From the NCBI GenBank assembly GCA_018267615.1, contig JAFDYD010000020.1, forward strand, positions 1 to 64,000: 64,000 bases of DNA. Reading direction: 5' to 3'. Positions 1 to 8,543 of this stretch are shown here, piece by piece. The position numbers and the translations under genes were made by a program. Below the pieces are notes generated by a model. That model was given only the letters and a program-made list of their open reading frames with translations. It was not told the origin of the DNA and did not search any database. Within the stretch, counting starts at the first letter, position 1, and every line of letters begins with the position of its first letter. The stretch comes from Bacteroidota bacterium. Its GTDB lineage: Bacteria > Bacteroidota > Bacteroidia > Chitinophagales > Chitinophagaceae.

Positions 1-30
1 TTGTACCTTCAACCTTGTGCCTTCAAATCA
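1..30. repeat. Arm of a family C intergenic inverted repeat, cut by the window edge
   Basis: The first bases repeat a ttgtacctt / ttgtgcctt motif, the same vocabulary as the family C hairpins at 39535-39643, 43957-44062 and 63762-63871. Only one arm is visible. It runs up to the stop codon of the minus-strand isomerase gene, the usual 3' position of these elements. Confidence 0.6.
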
Positions 31-1083
31 TTTCAATCCCAGCACTGCCCGGTTGAAATTCTCATCCGATGCGGTTCCTGCAAAATCATCAAATGCTTTT
101 TCAGTTACGCGGATGATATGATTCTTGATAAACGGAGCTCCTTCTTTTGCTCCATCTTCGGGATGTTTGATACAGCATTCCCATTCCAACACAGCCCAGC
201 CTGAATAATCGTAAGCCGTAAGCTTACTGAAAATAGATTTGAAATCTACTTGCCCATCTCCTAAAGAGCGAAAACGTCCTGCACGATCGATCCATCCCTG
301 GTAACCGCCATATACACCTTGCTTGCCAGTCGGATTGAATTCCGCATCCTTCACATGAAACATTTTTATTCTTTCATGATAATGGTCGATATACGTCAGA
401 TAATCGAGACACTGCAATACAAAATGTGATGGGTCATATAACAAACAAGCTCTTGGATGATTGTTTGTATGTTGAAGAAACATCTCGTAAGAAACGCCAT
501 CGTGCAAATCTTCGCCGGGATGAATTTCATAACAAAGATCAACGCCATATTTATCGAATTCATTCAGTATCGGAGTCCATCGTTTTGCCAATTCTTTAAA
601 ACCGGTTTCAACAAGTCCTGCCGGTCTTTGCGGCCATGGATATACGTTAGGCCACAATAATGCACCACTAAAAGTGGCATGTGCATCAAGACCAAGATTT
701 TGAGATGCTTTCGCAGCATATTTTAATTGTTGAACCGCCCATTCTGTTCTTGCCTTTGAATTATTATGAACTGATGTAGGAGCAAATCCATCGAACAGTG
801 CATCGTACGCAGGATGAACAGCAACCAATTGTCCCTGCAAGTGAGTTGATAATTCAGTAATTTGTAATCCGGCGCTGTTTACAATCCCTTTTATTTCGTC
901 GGAATAAGTTTTACTCTCTGCTGCTTTTTGCAAATCGATACAGCGGCTATCCCATGATGGAATTTGTACACCGATGAATCCAAGTCCCGCTGCCCATTTG
1001 CAAATTGATTCTAATGTATTAAATGGCGCAGCATCTCCCATAAATTGTGCTAGAAAAAGTCCCGGTCCTTTAATTGTACGCAT
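28..1083 (-). CDS. Sugar phosphate isomerase/epimerase (xylose isomerase-like TIM barrel)
   Basis: A protein of 351 aa from the ATG at 1083. The frame stays open to an ATG at 1110, but those extra nine codons lie in an intergenic inverted repeat, so I prefer 1083. Four metal-site residues of AP-endonuclease-2-type barrels are visible, numbered from the longer frame: E195 (YEIHPGED), D226 (LLYDPSHF), H252 (FHVKDAE) and E309 (VLEWE). The family isomerises or epimerises sugars or keto sugars with a divalent metal. The gene follows the Gfo/Idh/MocA oxidoreductase on the same strand, a common Bacteroidota pairing in catabolism of sugars, inositols or 3-keto sugars. The substrate cannot be read from sequence. 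No export signal is seen, so it is probably cytoplasmic. Confidence 0.88.
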   Translation of the reverse strand: MRTIKGPGLFLAQFMGDAAPFNTLESICKWAAGLGFIGVQIPSWDSRCIDLQKAAESKTYSDEIKGIVNSAGLQITELSTHLQGQLVAVHPAYDALFDGFAPTSVHNNSKARTEWAVQQLKYAAKASQNLGLDAHATFSGALLWPNVYPWPQRPAGLVETGFKELAKRWTPILNEFDKYGVDLCYEIHPGEDLHDGVSYEMFLQHTNNHPRACLLYDPSHFVLQCLDYLTYIDHYHERIKMFHVKDAEFNPTGKQGVYGGYQGWIDRAGRFRSLGDGQVDFKSIFSKLTAYDYSGWAVLEWECCIKHPEDGAKEGAPFIKNHIIRVTEKAFDDFAGTASDENFNRAVLGLK

Positions 1084-1099
1084 TGAAAAGAAATTTTTT

Positions 1100-1158
1100 C
1101 TTTGCGTCATTGCGCCTCTGCGAGAAAATAATATTCTCGCAAAGGCGAAGACGCAAAG
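1100..1158. repeat. Family B intergenic inverted repeat
   Basis: The left arm begins ctttgcgtcattgcgcc and the right arm ends ggcgaagacgcaaag. The loop is a few bases around 1130. The arms pair imperfectly. The same vocabulary (tttgcgcctttgcg) recurs at 26099-26180 and 44540-44631. The repeat sits 3' of the oxidoreductase and 5' of the isomerase, both minus strand. Confidence 0.85.
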
Positions 1159-1173
1159 GATTTAGGAAATATT

Positions 1174-2340
1174 TTAAATTTCAAAAGCAGTCCACTTCTC
1201 CTTACTCGCTCCGCTCTTCACCACATTATCTATAAATGCCATGCCTCTTATACCTTCATCTACTTTTGGAAAATCGAGCATTTCTTTTGTTGGTTCTTTG
1301 CCATCAATTTTTGCAGCTAAAGTCAATGCAAAATTTCTGTAGATGTTTCCGAATGCTTCGAGGTATCCTTCAGGATGTCCGCCTGGTGTGCGGAAATTAT
1401 GTCGCGCATAATCAGACAATGGATCTTTATATCCAACGCCCGCGCGGAGAATTTGCGTGGGCTGGTCGAGCCATTTTACCAATAAAGTATTCGGCTCTTG
1501 TTGTGCCCATTCAATTCCGCCTTTCTCTCCATATATACGAATTTTCAAAGCATTTTCTTCACCCGCGGCAATCTGCGATGCCATCAATACGCCGGCTGCG
1601 CCATTATCAAATTTTAATAAAACATTTCCATCATCATCCAGCGCTCTTCCTTCAACCATCACATTCAGATCGGCGCAAAGATGTGTGATCTTTAATCCAC
1701 TGATATATTCTGCGAGATGTGCCGCATGCGTACCGATATCACCCATGCAACCACTCTTCCCGGATTTTTTTGGATCCGTTCTCCACGCAGCTTGCGCATT
1801 GCCTTCACGCTCGGTGAGTTTGCTCAGCCATCCTTGTGGATATTCAACCCATATTTTCCTGACTTTTCCCAACACACCACCTTGCACCATTTGCCGCGCT
1901 TGTTTTACCATCGGATAACCAGAGTAAGTGTGGGTGAGACAAAGTGTGAGACCGGTTTCCTGCACTTTCTTTTTTAATTGACGCGCTTCATCGATCGTAA
2001 ATGTGATCGGTTTTTCGACTACCACATTAAAACCATTGTCGAGCGCAGCCATCGCGGGAGCGAAGTGCGCAAAATTCGGAGTGACGATCGTTACAAAATC
2101 CAATTTTTTATCTGCTGGCATTTTGCTCTCTTTCTCCATCATCTCTTCATAGGTCATATAGATCCTGTCCTTTGCCAGGAAGAGTGAATTGCCAGAGTCA
2201 ACCGCAATCTCCGGGTTAATACTTAATGCTCCGCAAACAAGTTCTATCTGTCCATCCATATTGGCAGCAATGCGATGAATGGCGCCGATAAAGGCATCTT
2301 TGCCTCCGCCAACCATTCCCATTCTTAATTTTCTGTTCAT
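1174..2340 (-). CDS. Gfo/Idh/MocA family NAD(P)-dependent oxidoreductase
   Basis: A protein of 388 aa, normal for the family. The N-terminal Rossmann fold shows the GMVGGG dinucleotide motif (residues 8-13). The signature EKP motif is at 109-111, with a lysine that usually contacts cofactor and substrate. The catalytic-domain motif GDIGTHAAH (200-208) carries D201 and H205. Members oxidise or reduce sugars and polyols, and some act at C3 of glucosides. It lies upstream of the sugar isomerase on the same strand, separated by a hairpin repeat. It is divergent from the MFS transporter, with a perfect 7+2+7 palindrome in the shared spacer. No Tat signal is present, so it is probably cytoplasmic. 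The substrate is unknown. Confidence 0.92.
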   Translation of the reverse strand: MNRKLRMGMVGGGKDAFIGAIHRIAANMDGQIELVCGALSINPEIAVDSGNSLFLAKDRIYMTYEEMMEKESKMPADKKLDFVTIVTPNFAHFAPAMAALDNGFNVVVEKPITFTIDEARQLKKKVQETGLTLCLTHTYSGYPMVKQARQMVQGGVLGKVRKIWVEYPQGWLSKLTEREGNAQAAWRTDPKKSGKSGCMGDIGTHAAHLAEYISGLKITHLCADLNVMVEGRALDDDGNVLLKFDNGAAGVLMASQIAAGEENALKIRIYGEKGGIEWAQQEPNTLLVKWLDQPTQILRAGVGYKDPLSDYARHNFRTPGGHPEGYLEAFGNIYRNFALTLAAKIDGKEPTKEMLDFPKVDEGIRGMAFIDNVVKSGASKEKWTAFEI

Positions 2341-2480
2341 ATTGGTTTCGTTTTATATAAAATTCTTTGATACAATTTTAATATAATTTAATAGTATACT
2401 GCAAATATTGTCAACTTATGAGTTGTTTTCATTTTTTATTTTAAAATAAAAAATTACATTTACGAATCTATTTATTAAAA

Positions 2481-2511
2481 TTGATTCTTGAATCAACGGA
2501 CGGTAAATTTA
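2481..2511 (+). promoter_or_regulatory. Putative promoter overlapped by a perfect palindromic operator
   Basis: In the spacer between the oxidoreductase and the MFS gene, TTGATTC-tt-GAATCAA (2481-2496) is a perfect inverted repeat. Its first TTG could be the -33 element. Twenty bases later, TAAATTTA (2504-2511) resembles the Bacteroidota -7 element TAnnTTTG. A repressor bound to the palindrome would cover the promoter. The assignment is from pattern only. Confidence 0.4.
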
Positions 2512-2580
2512 CGTTGCTTCAATCAGGCTCTGTAAAAAAATTGTCCGCGATTGGTTCATTCAAAAAAATTCTGACTTGCC

Positions 2581-3864
2581 ATGTCAACATCCATCAAACG
2601 TAATGAACTTTTTGTTGCGAGTTGTTTAGCGCTTCTCGTCACTTCTCTTTCCTTCGGCATCCGCGCCGGAATTCTCAGTGATCTCGGTGTAAGATTTAAT
2701 TTGACCGCTTCCGAATTAGGAACGATTGCAGCTACTGCATTCTGGGGTTTCCCGCTGGCAATTATTATCGGCGGAATGATCGTCGATATTATTGGAATGA
2801 AGAAACTGTTGGTGCTGGCTTTTCTTTTTCACCTTGCAGGTATTTTGCTCACGATCTTTGCGGGCGGATACTGGACCTTATTCTTATCAACCCTATTAAT
2901 TGGAATTGCCAACGGTACTGTTGAAGCAGCATGTAATCCGCTTGTCGCTTCATTGTTTCCCGAAAATAAAACCGTGCGATTAAATTATTTCCATCTTTGG
3001 TTCCCGGGTGGAATTGTGATTGGAACGCTTATCGTATTCTTCTTAAATAAAGCCGGCGTGGGTTGGCAAGTTGAAGTTGGAACGATGCTGATCCCGACAT
3101 TGATCTATGGATATCTTTTTTCAAAACTACATTTTCCAGTTACTGAACGCGTAGCTGCAGGTGTTTCAACAGGAGAAATGTATTCGTCTTTGTTCAGACC
3201 TCTTTTTCTATTTATGATCCTTTGCATGTTCGGTACAGCAATCACCGAATTGTTTACTGGTCAGTGGATCGATGTGTTATTGAAAAACGTAACTGATAAT
3301 GCGCTCCTGATCCTGACGCTCGAAACAGGCGTGATGGTTATCGGAAGAGGTTTTGCAGGATCAGTCGTGCATCGATTATCACCGCAAGGTGTGTTGCTCG
3401 CTTCAGCAGTACTTGCCTCATTGGGATTGTACATGCTCGGACATACAACCGGCAATATGATTTTTGTTGGGGCTCTTGTATTCGGATTGGGCGTTTGTTA
3501 TTTCTGGCCGACGATGATTGGATTCGTTGCGGAAAATTTGCCAAAGACTGGTGCAGTCGGTTTGAATTTCATGGGAGGTGCAGGTATGTTTGCTGTTTCC
3601 TTGTATATGATTTTTATGAGCAAGCACTATGATCAACTGGTTGCCGGTAAACTTCCGGCTGGTGCAGATTTCAAATTATATAATGAAGCGCCTGCAGGAT
3701 CGCAATTTGCCAACGCACTTGCAGAAGCAAAAAAAGCAGCCGGTCCCGAAGTGATCAACTTTACATTGGTGATTCCTATCATTTTGATTTTTGCATTTTT
3801 GGGATTGAACATCTATATGAGGGGAAAGAAAAAGCCCGAGATGTTAAGGGCAGCCGGAGCGTGA
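2581..3864 (+). CDS. MFS sugar transporter (FucP-like)
   Basis: A protein of 427 aa with about twelve hydrophobic segments, including LFVASCLALLVTSLSFGIR at the N-terminus, and the segment GGMIVDIIGMKK at the loop 2-3 position where MFS proteins carry their signature. It resembles the FucP and sugar:proton symporter branch rather than drug exporters. The C-terminus ends in a basic tail (RGKKKPEM). It probably imports the sugar or oxidised sugar handled by the neighbouring isomerases and oxidoreductase across the inner membrane. It is divergent from the oxidoreductase, with the palindrome at 2481-2496 between them, which suggests shared regulation. The substrate is not determinable. Confidence 0.87.
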   Translation: MSTSIKRNELFVASCLALLVTSLSFGIRAGILSDLGVRFNLTASELGTIAATAFWGFPLAIIIGGMIVDIIGMKKLLVLAFLFHLAGILLTIFAGGYWTLFLSTLLIGIANGTVEAACNPLVASLFPENKTVRLNYFHLWFPGGIVIGTLIVFFLNKAGVGWQVEVGTMLIPTLIYGYLFSKLHFPVTERVAAGVSTGEMYSSLFRPLFLFMILCMFGTAITELFTGQWIDVLLKNVTDNALLILTLETGVMVIGRGFAGSVVHRLSPQGVLLASAVLASLGLYMLGHTTGNMIFVGALVFGLGVCYFWPTMIGFVAENLPKTGAVGLNFMGGAGMFAVSLYMIFMSKHYDQLVAGKLPAGADFKLYNEAPAGSQFANALAEAKKAAGPEVINFTLVIPIILIFAFLGLNIYMRGKKKPEMLRAAGA

Positions 3865-3981
3865 TTGCAATTCATTAACAAAAACCAATCAGCCGCTCAT
3901 CTTTTTAATATTACTGATGAACATATTTATTCTTTGAAAGATTACAACATTTCGTAAATTAAACGCTCATTCACTAACACC

Positions 3982-4875
3982 ATGCCAGGTAAATCTTCAC
4001 GTCGTACGGTCATCAAAAATTTTGTTGCCGGTTCTGCAGCATTGGTGGGAGGGACCCACATGCTGTCATCTTTTTCTGCCACCGATAAAACTGAAAAAAA
4101 ATTGACGTTCAAAGGTAATATCAATCATTCCGTTTGCCAGTGGACCTACAACTTTCTATCTGTAGAAGAGCTTTGCAAAACTGTAAAAGAAATCGGATTT
4201 AATGCTATCGATCTAATGGGACCAAAAGACTGGCCCATGTTGCAGAAATATGGAATTTATAGTTCGATGTGTTATCACGGCGGACAAGTTAGTTTAACGG
4301 ATGGCTTCAATAACAAATCTTTTCATGAACAATTGATCAAGGATTATCTGGAAGTTATTCCTTTGATGGTGAAAGCTGGCTATACCGACGTAATATGTTT
4401 TAGCGGAAGCCGCAGAGGAATGGATGATGAAACTGGTTTGAAAAATTGTGTGGAAGGATTACAAAAAATATTACCGCTCGCCGAGAAAAATGGGATTACC
4501 ATTCAAATGGAATTGTTGAATAGTAAAGTGGATCATAAAGATTATATGTGTGATAAAACAGCCTGGGGAGTTGAATTGTGCAAACGACTTGGATCGGAAA
4601 AATTTAAGCTGCTCTATGATATTTATCACATGCAGATCGACGAGGGTGATGTGATTCGCACGATCCGCGATAATCATCAGTATATGGGGCATTATCACAC
4701 AGGTGGCGTTCCCGGCAGACATGAAATTGACGAGTCACAGGAATTATATTATCCTGCAATCATGAAAGCAATTCTTGAAACAGGATATAAAGGATATGTG
4801 GCGCAGGAATTTATTCCGGCAGCAACAGATAAAGTTGCCTCGTTGAGAAAGAGTATTCAGATATGCGATGTGTAA
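3982..4875 (+). CDS. Tat-exported sugar isomerase-like TIM barrel (hydroxypyruvate isomerase type)
   Basis: A protein of 297 aa. The N-terminus carries a Tat-like signal: SRRTVIKNF (residues 6-14) followed by a hydrophobic stretch ending near residue 33. The body is an AP-endonuclease-2 barrel with predicted metal ligands E177 (QMELLN), D213 (LLYDIYH), H237 or H239 (GHYHTGG) and E276 (AQEF). This is closest in style to hydroxypyruvate isomerase or TIM-barrel sugar epimerases. Export fits a cluster whose GMC dehydrogenases are also predicted to leave the cytoplasm. It precedes the first GMC gene by about 110 bp, with a family G hairpin between them. The exact reaction is unknown. Confidence 0.87.
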   Translation: MPGKSSRRTVIKNFVAGSAALVGGTHMLSSFSATDKTEKKLTFKGNINHSVCQWTYNFLSVEELCKTVKEIGFNAIDLMGPKDWPMLQKYGIYSSMCYHGGQVSLTDGFNNKSFHEQLIKDYLEVIPLMVKAGYTDVICFSGSRRGMDDETGLKNCVEGLQKILPLAEKNGITIQMELLNSKVDHKDYMCDKTAWGVELCKRLGSEKFKLLYDIYHMQIDEGDVIRTIRDNHQYMGHYHTGGVPGRHEIDESQELYYPAIMKAILETGYKGYVAQEFIPAATDKVASLRKSIQICDV

Positions 4876-4878
4876 TCG

Positions 4879-4942
4879 GCGAGTGGCGGGTATCTAGTAG
4901 TTAGTGGTCTTTATACTAGCCATTCACCACTAGCCACTAGCC
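4879..4942. repeat. Family G intergenic inverted repeat
   Basis: The left arm has gagtggc and ttagtggt units. The right arm has actagcc, caccactag and ccactagcc. The arms pair imperfectly. Similar elements lie at 6668-6729, 48433-48478 and 55885-55979. It fills most of the spacer after the isomerase-like gene. Confidence 0.75.
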
Positions 4943-4984
4943 AAATCACAGTAAATCATTTTAATCATAATAAATCAGAAGTTC

Positions 4985-6664
4985 ATGGCGGAAAATACTT
5001 ACGATGCAATTGTAATTGGTTCAGGTATCTCAGGAGGCTGGGCAGCAAAAGAACTTTGTGAAAAAGGATTGAAAACAATTATGCTCGAACGCGGTCGCAA
5101 TATTGAGCACGTGAAAGATTATGTAAATGCAAATAAAGAAGCCTGGAATTATCCGCATCATAACAGGGCAACCACACAAATGAAAAAAGATTATCCTGTT
5201 TTGAAAAGAGATTATCCTTTGAATGAATCCAATCTGGATTATTGGGTAAATGATAAAGAGAGTCCTTATGTTGAAATAAAAAGATTCGATTGGTTCAGAG
5301 GTTATCATGTAGGTGGACGTTCACTCATGTGGGGAAGACAAAGTTATCGTTGGAGTGATTTTGATTTCGAAGCAAATGCAAAAGATGGAATTGCGATTGA
5401 TTGGCCTGTTCGTTATAAAGAAATTGCACCATGGTATGATTATGCAGAAAAATTTGCGGGCATCAGTGGTAACCGCGATGGTATTCCACAGTTGCCGGAT
5501 GGACAATTTCTTCCTCCCATGGATATGACATGTGTAGAAAAAGATGTTGCTGCAAGAGTTAAAGAAATTTACGGAGGGAAAAGATCCATCATTATCGGAC
5601 GAACGGCGAATCTAACGGTGCCGCATGAGGGAAGAACGAATTGCCAATTCAGAAATAAGTGCTGGCTCGGTTGTCCTTTCGGTGCTTATTTTAGTACGCA
5701 ATCTTCTACACTGCCGGCAGCGATGAAAACAGGAAATCTCACTGTACGTCCATGGGCCATCGTTACAAAAATTTTATACGATAAGGATAAGAAAAAAGCA
5801 ACAGGTGTGGAAGTACTCGATGCAGAAACAAATAAAACTTACACATACAACGCGAAAATAATTTTCCTGAATGCATCTACTTTAAACAGTGCATGGATAT
5901 TGATGAATTCAGCTACTGATATCTGGCCCGACGGTTTGGGAAGCAGCAGTGGAGAATTAGGACACAATATCATGGATCATCATCTTGGTGTGGGCGCTTC
6001 GGGTATTGTTGAGGGTTATGAAGACAAATATACTTTCGGTCGCCGTGCAAATGGTGTGTATGTGCCCCGCTATAGGAATTTGTTTGGAGATAAAAGAGAT
6101 TACCTGCGTGGATTCGGATACCAGGGTGGCGGCGGCAGACAAGGTGCAATGCGTTCAGCAGAAGAATTGTCAATCGGTGCAGACTTAAAAGATGCATTAA
6201 CAGAGCCAGGTCACTGGACGATGGGTCTTGGTGGATTCGGTGAAACACTGGCTTATCACGAAAATAAAATCACACTCGACAAAACTGTAAAAGATAAATG
6301 GGGTTTGAATGTTCTCGCATTCGATGTTGAATATAAAGACAACGAAAAAAAGATGCGCAAGGATATGAAAGACGATGCCATAGAGATGTTGGAAAAAGCA
6401 GGAGTAAAAAATGTAAAAGGAAGAGAGGGTGATGGAACATTAGGCAGAGGCATTCATGAAATGGGTTCTGCGCGTATGGGAAAGGATCGCAAGACATCTG
6501 TATTGAATAAATGGAACCAGGTTTGGGATGCACCAAATGTTTTCGTTACCGATGGTTCATTTATGACATCTGCAGCTTGTGTAAATCCATCGCTGACCTA
6601 TATGGCATTCACCGCACGTGCCGCAGATCACGCAGTAAGCGAATTGAAAAAAAATAATTTGTAA
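4985..6664 (+). CDS. GMC oxidoreductase, FAD sugar dehydrogenase catalytic subunit (copy 1)
   Basis: A protein of 559 aa. The FAD-binding motif GSGISGG starts at residue 12. A C-x5-C-x3-C motif (C220, C226, C230) matches the spacing of the cysteines that hold the [3Fe-4S] cluster in FAD-dependent glucose dehydrogenase. H491 (GIHEMGSARMG) and N534 (VNPSLTYM) form the expected catalytic His-Asn pair. There is no signal peptide. Enzymes of this type are exported by riding with a Tat-signal small subunit, and one is encoded at 12419. It is the first of four tandem paralogues and most like copy 2. A stretch near 5761-5878 is almost identical in DNA to copy 2, suggesting gene conversion. It probably oxidises a sugar or glycoside. 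Confidence 0.93.
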   Translation: MAENTYDAIVIGSGISGGWAAKELCEKGLKTIMLERGRNIEHVKDYVNANKEAWNYPHHNRATTQMKKDYPVLKRDYPLNESNLDYWVNDKESPYVEIKRFDWFRGYHVGGRSLMWGRQSYRWSDFDFEANAKDGIAIDWPVRYKEIAPWYDYAEKFAGISGNRDGIPQLPDGQFLPPMDMTCVEKDVAARVKEIYGGKRSIIIGRTANLTVPHEGRTNCQFRNKCWLGCPFGAYFSTQSSTLPAAMKTGNLTVRPWAIVTKILYDKDKKKATGVEVLDAETNKTYTYNAKIIFLNASTLNSAWILMNSATDIWPDGLGSSSGELGHNIMDHHLGVGASGIVEGYEDKYTFGRRANGVYVPRYRNLFGDKRDYLRGFGYQGGGGRQGAMRSAEELSIGADLKDALTEPGHWTMGLGGFGETLAYHENKITLDKTVKDKWGLNVLAFDVEYKDNEKKMRKDMKDDAIEMLEKAGVKNVKGREGDGTLGRGIHEMGSARMGKDRKTSVLNKWNQVWDAPNVFVTDGSFMTSAACVNPSLTYMAFTARAADHAVSELKKNNL

Positions 6665-6667
6665 AGA

Positions 6668-6729
6668 GTCAGTGGTTAGTAGCAAGTGGCCAGTGGTTTG
6701 TTCACTAGCCATTCACCACTAGACACTCG
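6668..6729. repeat. Family G intergenic inverted repeat
   Basis: The left arm, agtggttag with aagtggc and cagtggt units, pairs imperfectly with the right arm, actagcc, caccactag and acactcgc. It fills the spacer between GMC copies 1 and 2, starting a few bases after the stop codon. Confidence 0.75.
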
Positions 6730-6767
6730 CGCAAAGAATAATCACTTAACGAAAAATACTAAGCAAC

Positions 6768-8441
6768 ATGGCAGACAACACATTTGATGCAATCGTAATT
6801 GGTTCAGGAATCAGCGGTGGTTGGGCCGCAAAAGAACTTTGTGAAAAAGGATTGAAGACAATTATGCTTGAACGAGGAAAAAATATCGAGCATATAAAAG
6901 ATTACAAAGAAGCTAATAAAGAAGCGTGGGATTATCCGCATCGTGGAGAGCGCACGCAAAAAATGATCAAAGATTATCCTGCATTAAAAAGAGATTATCC
7001 ACTTAATGAAAGAAATCTTGATTGGTGGGCGAGCGATATTGAAAGTCCATATACAGAAACAAAACGTTTCGACTGGTTCAGAGGTTATCATGTCGGCGGA
7101 CGTTCTCTATTGTGGGGAAGACAAAGTTATCGCTGGAGCGATTTGTATTTTGAAGAAAATGCAAAACAGGGAATAGCGATCGATTGGCCCGTTCGTTATA
7201 AGGATATCGAACAATGGTATAGTTATGTTGAAAAAATTGCTGGCGTCAGCGGATCCAAGGAAGGTCTCGCAGAATTACCAGACAGCGAATTTCTTCCCCC
7301 GATGGAAATGAATTGCGTGGAGAAAGATGTCGCTGCAAGAGTGAAAGAGCATTTCAAAGGATCACGCAAAATGATTATCGGTCGCAATGCGCATGCAACG
7401 ATTCCTTTGAATGGAAGGCAATGCCAGTATCGCGACAAATGCTGGTTTGGTTGTCCGTTCGGTGGTTATTTCAGCACCCAATCAGTTACATTGCCCGCTG
7501 CGATGAAAACTGGAAATCTTACACTGCGTCCCTGGGCAATCGTTACAAAAATTTTATACGATAAGGATAAGAAAAGAGCAACTGGTGTGGAAGTACTCGA
7601 TGCTGAAACAAATAAGACGTACACATACAACGCGAAAATAATTTTCCTGAATGCATCTGCATTGAACAGCGCCTGGATATTGATGAATTCCGCCACGGAT
7701 GTATGGCCTGATGGATTGGGAAGCAGCAGCGGCGAATTAGGACATAATGTAATGGATCATCATCTCGGTGTTTATGCAAGCGGCGAGTTTGAAGGATATC
7801 TTGATAAATACGTTTACGGCCGTCGTGCGAATGGAGTTTATATTCCGCGTTACCGGAATTTCTTTGGAGATAAAAGAGATTATCTGCGCGGGTTTGGTTA
7901 CCAGGGCGGCGCGAGTCGCGAAAGAGGACCGCAGGTTGCAGAATATGCTATCGGTGTAGATTTAAAAGAAGCAATGACGGAACCAGGTCCATGGTATTTC
8001 GGTATGGGAGGATTTGGAGAAACATTGCCATATCACGATAACAAAATTACACTCGATAAAAATAAAAAAGATAAATGGGGATTGAATGTATTGAACTTCG
8101 ACTGTGAGCTAAAGGAAAATGAATTGAAGATGCGAAAAGATATGCAACAGGATGCACGCGAAATGCTCGAGGCTTCTGGTTTGAAAAATATTCAAAGCGG
8201 CGACAATGAACCATATCTTGGTCGCGGTATTCATGAAATGGGTACGGCGCGTATGGGTAAAGACCCAAAAACATCAGTGCTGAATAAATGGAACCAGGTT
8301 TGGGATGCACCAAATGTGTTTGTTACCGATGGCGCATTTATGGCGTCTGCTGCGTGTCAAAATCCGTCATTGACGTATATGGCATTTACTGCGCGCGCCG
8401 CTGATCATGCAGTAAGCGAGTTGAAGAAACAGAATTTATAA
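6768..8441 (+). CDS. GMC oxidoreductase, FAD sugar dehydrogenase catalytic subunit (copy 2)
   Basis: A protein of 557 aa, closely similar to copy 1 along its length. GSGISGG starts at residue 12, the cluster cysteines are C219, C225 and C229, and the predicted catalytic pair is H489 and N532 (QNPSLTYM). It has no signal peptide, so export probably depends on the Tat small subunit at 12419. Around 7541-7658 it differs from copy 1 at only five positions that I counted, while flanking DNA differs more. It is separated from its neighbours by two different hairpin repeats. Substrate preference relative to copy 1 is unknown. Confidence 0.93.
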   Translation: MADNTFDAIVIGSGISGGWAAKELCEKGLKTIMLERGKNIEHIKDYKEANKEAWDYPHRGERTQKMIKDYPALKRDYPLNERNLDWWASDIESPYTETKRFDWFRGYHVGGRSLLWGRQSYRWSDLYFEENAKQGIAIDWPVRYKDIEQWYSYVEKIAGVSGSKEGLAELPDSEFLPPMEMNCVEKDVAARVKEHFKGSRKMIIGRNAHATIPLNGRQCQYRDKCWFGCPFGGYFSTQSVTLPAAMKTGNLTLRPWAIVTKILYDKDKKRATGVEVLDAETNKTYTYNAKIIFLNASALNSAWILMNSATDVWPDGLGSSSGELGHNVMDHHLGVYASGEFEGYLDKYVYGRRANGVYIPRYRNFFGDKRDYLRGFGYQGGASRERGPQVAEYAIGVDLKEAMTEPGPWYFGMGGFGETLPYHDNKITLDKNKKDKWGLNVLNFDCELKENELKMRKDMQQDAREMLEASGLKNIQSGDNEPYLGRGIHEMGTARMGKDPKTSVLNKWNQVWDAPNVFVTDGAFMASAACQNPSLTYMAFTARAADHAVSELKKQNL

Positions 8442-8445
8442 ATTA

Positions 8446-8512
8446 GTTGACAGATGAGAGATGACAGTTGACAGTGTCTTGTGCTGTCAACTGTCGTCTC
8501 TCGTCTGTCAAC
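8446..8512. repeat. Family H inverted repeat: 29-bp stem, 9-nt loop
   Basis: The arms are 8446-8474 and 8484-8512. They pair over 29 bp with only two non-Watson-Crick positions, both T opposite G on the plus strand. The arms are built from gttgacag / atgacag units. It starts four bases after the stop codon of GMC copy 2 and could act as a terminator or mRNA 3' stabiliser, although no T-run follows. Confidence 0.92.
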
Positions 8513-8543
8513 TCAATCAGCGATTTAATAATCAAACCAACTC

